Origin: Emydura subglobosa
Lineage: Eukaryota; Chordata; Testudines; Chelidae
Reading direction: 5' to 3'
Length of the DNA: 64,000 nt
Assembly (NCBI GenBank): GCA_007922225.1
Contig: ML679961.1
Coordinates: 7,423,702-7,487,701 of the forward strand
Of the stretch, positions 57,871 to 64,000 are shown piece by piece (within the stretch, counting starts at the first letter, position 1; the number at the start of each line of letters is the position of its first letter). Made by a program: the position numbers and the translations under genes. The notes under the pieces are model-generated. The model was not told where the DNA came from, searched no databases, and was given only the letters and a program-made list of their open reading frames with translations.

Positions 57871-59149
57871 TTACTAGCAAGCGGCACAGTCTGGAGCTGT
57901 TGCTGATGCCCAAAGTTTGAGCTGCAGGGAAATTCTACATAGCGATTTCTACCTCTAGAGCAAGTGGGCAGGAAAAGCCCGCGGATGTTCCCCGGCTAAC
58001 GCATGCATGTTGACTAGTTCGAGCAGAGCCCAAAACGAGGATGATAAACGACGACATTTTACCTTTGGCATCTTTGCCGTCAGCTGGGTCTAACGGCAGC
58101 ATTTCCAAATGGCATCTATTATTATCGCCACATTCCTGGCAGCCCAGGGCCCTACTTACTGGCCTGATTGTGTAATAGCAGAACTGCAGAGATGTTTTTC
58201 ATGGAAACGGCAGCTTTTCTTCCAAAGGCCGGCTCCAAGGTAAGCACAAAGCGCAGGGCTCAACTTGTTGTGCATTAGACAAACCACATAGAGATTTTTA
58301 TTTAAAAAAAAAAAAAAAAAGTAATGCATGTGATTGTGGTCATTGTTGAATTGATCAGCAGCACCTCTGCTTTACTGCTGATTCCCCAGCTGACACTCCT
58401 GGTGCCTTTTGGACCTGATCTTGCATATTCTGACCTCAAGACAATTCTGGAGATTGGTACCATTTGAGCAGGCCAGGGGCCTCTGTGACTTTGAGACTGC
58501 AAGACAAAATTCCCCATGGCCTGCGGCTGCTGCTGTAATTACTGAGTTGGAGCTGTTACGGGGTGGGGCAGAGCCAGGGAAGGACAGCAGAGGCAGATTT
58601 GTAGGGAAAGCTTATTAGGGCCAGTGATCTGAACAACTCTTGCGCTCTCTCTGCTTCAGTTGAGAGGGATCAGCCAAAACTCTGGCGAGCAAACAGCTAG
58701 TAAATCAAACCCGGTCTGCCCACCTAACTGTGTGCCATTGCTGAGCCAGCTGCAGGACACATCTGGATATAACGGGTGGGCGAGGGCCAAGTGACCCATA
58801 CAGCAAGAGTTGATGGTGCAAGGTGGAAATGCTCCCCTTCCCTCCCATTGCTTTCATTTTATCTCCGCCCCCTCTTTGTTCTGCGTTGCGAGAACGCTGC
58901 GCCCGGAGCAGAACTAATTTTATGGGCCTTCTTTTGGCAAAACACTTAAGCGCATGCTTACTTCCCAGTGGGAGTCAAGGCGACTGGAGCATGTGCCTCG
59001 CCGCTTTGCCATCAGAAGACTGATAGCCGGAGAGGTGAAGGATTATTCTCTCTAAGTGTGTTGTCGTAGACTTTGGGATCTTCTCACCTTCTGCCGGACC
59101 ACTACTCAAGGAACTTTTGGTGAGGTCAGGAAATCACATTATTCAGTTT
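57871..59149. other. Unassigned DNA with A17
   Basis: A run of 17 A lies at 58304-58320. A 97-nt segment 58143-58239 with acceptor-like and donor (CCAAG|gtaagc) signals is open in one frame but unrecognised. No repeat family seen. Confidence 0.35.
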
Positions 59150-59520
59150 TCTTTGATGCCATGGAAGAATGAGCAGGGTAATCAGTCTTCAAAGAGGTTA
59201 ATGGTCGTTATAAAGAGGACAGTGATCAATTGTTCTCTGTATCCAGGGAAGGTAGGACAAGAAGTAATGGGCTTAATCTGCAGCGAGGGAGGTTTAGGTT
59301 AGATTGTGGGGAAATGTTTCTAATTATAAGAATAGTTAAGCTCTGGACTAGGCTTCCAAGGGAAGTTGTGGATCCCCCATCATTAAAGGTTATTGAACAT
59401 AGGCTGGACAAACACCTGTCAGGGATGGTCTCAGTTTACTTGGTCCTGCCTCAGTGCAGGGGGCTGGACTAGATGACTTCCTGAGGTCCCTTCCAGCCCT
59501 ACATTTTTATGACTCTATGA
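59150..59520 (+). mobile_element. CR1 LINE 3' end, sense
   Basis: 'cttaatctgcagcgagggag', 'ctaggcttccaagggaagtt', 'gctggactagatgacttcct' and 'cccttccagccctacatttt' end in 'tatgactctatga', the CR1 tail. This is the older subfamily type also seen at 14437 and 22693. Confidence 0.9.
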
Positions 59521-60024
59521 TCACCTTCCAGTACCAGCTGCAATTATGGAGTGGAAAGAGACACACGAACTTATTAAAAAAATATTGAAAATTAACTAAA
59601 CTTTTGTGATGCCTAAAAAGCGTTTGTTCTGAGTTCAGCAGGAGTTTTGGAAGAAAGTGAGGGGCTGTTTTTGGTCTTAACTGGTTCATTGATTCATCCC
59701 TTTAATGAATACCTGGCACAAATGTGACACATTGCCATCCTCCCTGGGAGATGACTGGCTGAGTAACATGTTAAGCTGCTTGCTTTTCTCCAAATGGGGA
59801 AAAGAAGAAAGGCTTATTGTTTTATTGTTCTATTGGCCAGAAAGAAGAACAGTGAATGGATGGTGTAGAAATGGGAGGGGGGGTGACAGGAAGGCAGCCG
59901 AGTGCCGTCAATAAGAGATGGGCGGAGGGATGATATTCGTGGAACTGCCATCAATCAGATTGTTTAATAATCAACAGAAATGGTGCCGTCGTTATTTTTG
60001 GCAGCACTTTGTTCGCATTGATAA

Positions 60025-60110
60025 AACACGGTCCCTAACCTGAAGAGGTTAACGTCTAACCAAGACAAGGCAAATAAACACGGGCCAATACAAAGGGCCA
60101 CAGTTGTGAA
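60025..60110 (-). mobile_element. SINE 3'-tail fragment
   Basis: 'cacggtccctaacctgaaga' plus 'ggttaacgtctaaccaagac' correspond to the reversed 'gtctt..attgtaaactcttcgggg' region of the tail module. Confidence 0.4.
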
Positions 60111-60580
60111 AGGAAAAGTCCAGGGATTAGGAATGGGAGCTGGGTGAAGAATGGATTTTGGGGGTTTGCTGGCAATTCTGAAAGATTGAAAAAAAAAAAA
60201 GAAGAGTTTTGGGTCAAACCAAAATTGATTTTTGTTGTTGTTTGAAATCTTCGGTGAAAGGAGGGTTTCAGGAGGGGTTTGAAGGAGGCACAGCCTGGTA
60301 GACGAGAAGAAGACAATTGCATGAGAGTTATGCTGAACCTGAAGCCCTTTGGGAGAACGGGGCCTTATGGGTAAGGACAAAAGAATCTGGAAGTTACTGA
60401 CCGTGTGAGCGAGGTAGCCACAATGCAGTGTGGAAGAAACAGCACGTTGTTAAAGCTCCTGTCTGCATGCTTATCTCGAACATCATGTGTGCAGCAGACC
60501 TTATCTCTAATTATTATGCTCTGCCATTAGAGAGAGTCTGGGTGGGCTGCTGTTGGTGCAGGATTTTATACAGTGCACTG

Positions 60581-61338
60581 CAGCGGTTCCCAATCTTTTT
60601 GGCTCGAGGGCCACAAATATCATTTTTACAACCCTGAAGGGCCACATAAAAACCGTACTGCCGTACGCACCGCTAAGGGCTGCAGATCACCACACGCGTA
60701 AAGGAAACGTTGTGATGCTGCTGTGCTCACCGTTACAGTCACTATTTTACACCTACAAATGACTCGCAGTGTGTCGCACGCTCGCAGGCAAAGCACTCGT
60801 GTAGATAGTGACTGTCACCACACGCTGACGCACCTGGCCTGGCAGATAAGTCAGGGTGGGTGGGCTGCGAAGGGCAGGTCAAACCGGAAGGCACTGCAGC
60901 TGGACGGAAGGAGTTCGGCGAGGAGGCTGCCTCCGTGCTGATCTCCCGTCCCCCTGGCTGCAGCAGGGAAACCGCACGTGTCCTCTAGCCCTGTGTGCAC
61001 CTCCTGGGTCCCTAGGCAGTGGCTCCCTTCTGCAGCCAGGGGGACAGGAGATCAGTGCTCCCCTCCCTCGGGCTCCAGCAGGGACCCCAGCACCTATGGA
61101 CCCAGGCAGAGCACTTTGCCGTGCTCCCGGCTACAGCCAGGGGGAGGGCAGCACTGATCTCCCGTCCCCTTGGCTACATCAAGGAGCCTGCATTGGTCTT
61201 GTAGCCCCACAGCAACGCGCTCCACCTGGGTCCTTAGGCAGCGGCTCCCTTCCGCAGCCAGCAAGAGGGGAGCAGGGGGCCACTTTGAAAGACCCCGTGG
61301 GCATTTTTGGTCCCCAGGCCATAGGTTGGGAACCCCTG
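60581..61338. mobile_element. 758-bp non-autonomous hAT element
   Basis: Left end cagcggttcccaatcttttt; right end, on the minus strand, caggggttcccaacctatgg. It is flanked by a perfect 8-bp target duplication, gtgcactg, at 60573-60580 and 61339-61346, the hAT signature. The interior has a direct duplication of roughly 216-222 bp ('atctcccgtcccc' at 60941 and 61157; 'cctgggtcc..taggcag' at 61003 and 61225). The 163-codon frame inside is a chance GC-rich frame. Confidence 0.93.
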
Positions 61339-61727
61339 GTGCACTGAATCATATATCTCGCTCAGGCCTGCCTCTCTTAGAGGGTGTGACTCCCTGAAAT
61401 ATGCTGCAAAACCTCAGAACTCATGGTAGTCGGTTCTGCTTTGCACCTAGAGCTGTCCCTCCGGCTCACTGCGACAATGTCAGTGCAGTGATGTCCGGAT
61501 GGCTTCTCTTGTCCCTGTGCTGTGAAAACAATCTCACTGATATATTGCTAAAGTGCAGAGCTGCACCTTCCTGTCACCTCATTGCAAATAACGGCGACAC
61601 TAACTCTGCCTGCCCTGAGATGAATAACCGCACAAACAGCCGACACAGGAGTTCGGAGCTGTACTCGGAAACGACAAGAGATTTTTATTTGCGTTACACT
61701 TTTAGGGAGAATAATACGCACGCAGGT

Positions 61728-62160
61728 GATAGCGTGGTCTAGTGGTTACTGCATAGCCCAGGAGCCAGGGTTCCTGGATTATACTTCTGGCTCCAGCTCT
61801 GACTGGCGTGACCTTGGGCAAGTCCTTGCCTTGGGCTTGTCCACACCGTGCAGCTGATGTTGCCACACCAGCAAAAGTCCCTTGTGCAGGGGCAGTGTCC
61901 CGATATAAACTGGGCCTGGTGCTGCTTTCCCCAGTGTGAAGCCAATGCAAGTCTCAGTTTACACTGGTGTTATTGTGCATCTGCACTAGGGCTTTTCTCC
62001 AGGGCAGCTGCGTCAGTGACTAAAGATCCTATTATAGACCCAATCTCTCTGTTTCCCAGTGCAGCCATCTGCAAAATGAGAGCAGTGATACTGAGTCAGA
62101 GGGGTGTTAGGATCGTGCATTAATATTTGTAAAGCACTTTCAGATCCTGGGATGGAATAT
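61728..62160 (+). mobile_element. CORE/MIR-like SINE split by a MITE
   Basis: 'gcgtggtctagtggttactg' (A box) and 'tggcgtgaccttgggcaagt' lie left of the insert; 'tctctctgtttcccagtgc', 'gcaaaatgagagcagtgata' and 'tttgtaaagcactttcagat' lie right. Removing 61831-62043 restores the normal SINE order. Confidence 0.8.
61831..62043. mobile_element. MITE inserted within a SINE
   Basis: 'ttgggcttgtccacacc' starts the insert and 'atagacccaa' ends it, weakly inverted. 'tgttgccacaccagcaaaag' and 'gtgcatctgcactagggct' fit the 'gtctacac' MITE group. The boundaries are fixed by the host SINE rather than by its own ends. Confidence 0.55.
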
Positions 62161-62865
62161 TAACCGGAGTAGGAAAACAGAAAAGTATTTATAAAAATAT
62201 GGAAAAAACATCCAGAATGTAATGAATGTGCATCTTGTTGTTCTTGCTCTGAGTACCTGTTCTTGTTTATTGAGTTCATTACCCCTGAAAGGGAGAAGCT
62301 CATAGTTTGACCCTCAGCTTACAGGCCAGGTCCTCCCCTGGTGTGAATTGGCGTAATTGTGTTGTGTCAATGCACCTTATGAGCTGAGGAATGGCACAAT
62401 ATATTTTTTGGCTAGTGATATTGCTCTTCCTGAGGTTCTTGGGAAAGTTTTTTGAGTTCTTGAAAGTAATTTCAGACTAAAAGAGCTTCATACTAGCTGT
62501 TCCAGACTGCAGAAAGCAGCGAGAAAAAGCAAGACATATCTAAAAGGTTGACTGTTTGTCAGTGTTTTCTCCAGGAATTGAAATTGCTGGGGGGCAAAAG
62601 TTCAGAGTGTGAGGGCAAATGTGGGCTGTATGGCCCCAGAGCAAAAATTGAAAAATGTTTCACGCCCATTTTATTAGATTTAACTCCTGTTTTAAAATCT
62701 TCACACAAATTAAAGCTGGCTCTCTATGAAGCTTTACATCCACATCCTTCTTGGTTTCTTGCTATAATTTTGCACAACTTGGTCAATGAACTTCTCCAAT
62801 GCAGTGTGTCATCTTTGGTAGCTTCTCATGTGTCCAGTACTTCCAGTGTTTCAATGGATGAGTCC
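62161..62865. other. Unassigned DNA next to the hAT remnant
   Basis: May be the 3' flank or untranslated end of the hAT element whose transposase lies to the right on the minus strand, but no terminal repeat was found. The frame at 62548-62952 has no recognisable domain and its end lies in the palindrome. Confidence 0.35.
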
Positions 62866-62906
62866 CAGAGAGCTAGCTGTGTTACTCTGTTTTTAGCAAA
62901 ACCGCG

Positions 62907-63054
62907 AGAGTTCTGTGGCACCTTAAAGACTAACAAATTTATTTGGGCATAAGCTTTCGTGGGCAGGAACCCACTTATCTGACGAAGTGGGTTTCTGCCC
63001 ACGAAATCTTATGCCCAAATAAATGTGTTAGTCTTTAAGGTCCCCCAGAACTCT
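62907..63054. mobile_element. 148-bp palindrome, Penelope-like terminal repeat
   Basis: Two 70-nt arms (62907-62976 and 62985-63054) are near-perfect inverted copies around the 8-nt centre atctgacg. The arm sequence ('gttagtctttaagg', 'ttatgcccaaataaat', 'cccacgaaa') is a common sauropsid interspersed repeat that I associate with Penelope-like elements; that family name is from memory and not certain. The flank 62868-62906 ('agctagctgtgttactctg') belongs to the same repeat. Confidence 0.6.
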
Positions 63055-63057
63055 CAT

Positions 63058-64000
63058 TGTTTTTTCTTTCAATTGATTTGCTCATTAGTTCATTTACATG
63101 ACCAGGCAGAAAGCAAATTCTTTCAGAACACAAAATTCTATTCAACAACGAAAACGAACGCTCAATTGCAGCTGCTGTGACTGGGAGTAGCAAGCGATGA
63201 ATCCCTACTTCTTCATCCCAGGAAACATAGCACAAAGATCAGGTCGAACCACCAGTGATGATAGAAAAGAAGATGAAGTCAAATCTTCATTCATTCATCG
63301 TATAACATTCCACTCTGTGTTCAAATTCTCTGTTCTGTCTTGATCACATGACAGCCCCATTGCTGGTAGTGCCGCATTCCACTCAACTGTCAGTGTTTTA
63401 TACGACGGGCATCTGTAAAAGATACATGGAGGTTGAGCAGAATCTAGAAGTCACTGTTGAAGATTTGGAAGAATCAAGTCTGTGTACTCTTTCAGTTGAC
63501 TTAACAAACACTTCTTGTCCTCTTCACTTAAGGATTCAATCTAAGTGTGTTCATTAGTCAACTTCTGGACTGAAATCTTTGCTTCTTCCAGGACTTCCAG
63601 TTCTTCTTTCAGTGGATATCTTTCTGATTGATCCAAGTGTAGCTTCTATTGATGGACAAAGATCTACTACTGTTGTAGCAGATGCCTGGATGGCATTGTT
63701 TAATGACCCAAGTGGTTTCAACAGTAGACTTACAAGAGAAAGAATGGTGGTTGCCTTCTCTGAACGTAGTAGCAAAAGTAGTCCACCAGCCTCACTACTA
63801 AGATCTGTCCCATTGTGGCAGATACTTTCCAAAGTCAGTAATAACAACTGCAGAAATTTTAAGACAACAGCCAAGGATCATTCATGAGAAAGCCAGCATT
63901 GGACTAATTTGAAATTCACTCCCAGAGCATCTTCTATTTTTTTCCCAGACGTTCAGTCTTCTCAGACTCCTGTTGAAAAAAAGAATATAAAAAGATATTA
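63058..64000 (-). pseudogene. hAT-family transposase pseudogene, C-terminal part
   Basis: On the minus strand the frame at 63035-63235 contains VTAAAIERSFSLLNRILCSE and LPGHVNELM, the hAT C-terminal dimerisation domain. Further upstream (63554-63874) lie LESICHNGTDLSSEAGGLLL and ATTVVDLCPSIEATLGSIRK, the preceding helical region. Between them (63236-63553) the same protein family is readable only across frameshifts and stops. The relatives are autonomous hAT transposases and their domesticated zinc-finger derivatives in vertebrates. The protein continues past the right edge, so its N-terminal zinc finger and catalytic residues cannot be judged. The C-terminal end is cut off by the Penelope-like palindrome, about 20 codons after the dimerisation motif. 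Confidence 0.85.

Noticed and set aside
60856..61347. 163-codon ORF
   Set aside because: Lies entirely inside the non-autonomous hAT element and crosses its internal duplication.
1..64000. CRISPR arrays, operons, prophage or bacterial genes
   Set aside because: No regularly spaced repeats, no dense coding, and abundant vertebrate retroelements throughout.

Overview
This is non-coding, repeat-rich vertebrate nuclear DNA. The mix of elements points to a non-avian sauropsid, most likely a turtle, with a crocodilian as the alternative. The main evidence is many 3'-truncated CR1 LINEs on both strands, some ending in TCTATGA-type tails. tRNA-derived CORE/MIR-like SINEs, several hAT elements and MITEs, a chromodomain Ty3/gypsy element and a Penelope-like inverted repeat add to it. 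No sequence search was possible, so family names rest on recognition of motifs. The organism call is inference.

Layout. 0-11 kb: a SINE, several MITEs (including a 1.1 kb element at 3117-4200 abutting another at 4201-4466), a short hAT element at 7344-7517 and two probable LTRs. 11-24 kb: a GC-rich block (11.04-11.88 kb), then CR1 copies, MITEs and SINEs. 24-34 kb: mostly unassigned sequence with one LTR-like block and a 47-nt segment flanked by strong splice signals. 34-45 kb: CR1 copies (one at 38719-39425 keeps a long open frame), a tRNA-Glu-like sequence, the C-terminal end of another LINE, and two candidate micro-exons that are in phase with each other. 45-54 kb: A-rich tracts, a CR1 interrupted by another CR1, and a 3.65 kb gypsy element that has lost its reverse transcriptase. 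54-64 kb: SINEs, a hAT element with a perfect 8-bp target duplication, a 148-bp near-perfect palindrome, and the end of a hAT transposase pseudogene running off the right edge.

No intact host protein-coding gene can be demonstrated. If a host gene crosses the window, the sequence would be large intron with tiny exons. The best candidates are 40781-40834 and 42383-42431 on the + strand, with 30828-30874 and 36385-36463 weaker. Nearly all longer open frames are chance frames in GC-rich or A-rich DNA, or remnants of transposon proteins.

The insertions can be partly ordered. The gypsy element split an older palindromic MITE. A CR1 3' end inserted into an older CR1. A MITE split a SINE. The Penelope-like palindrome sits against the 3' end of the hAT transposase remnant.
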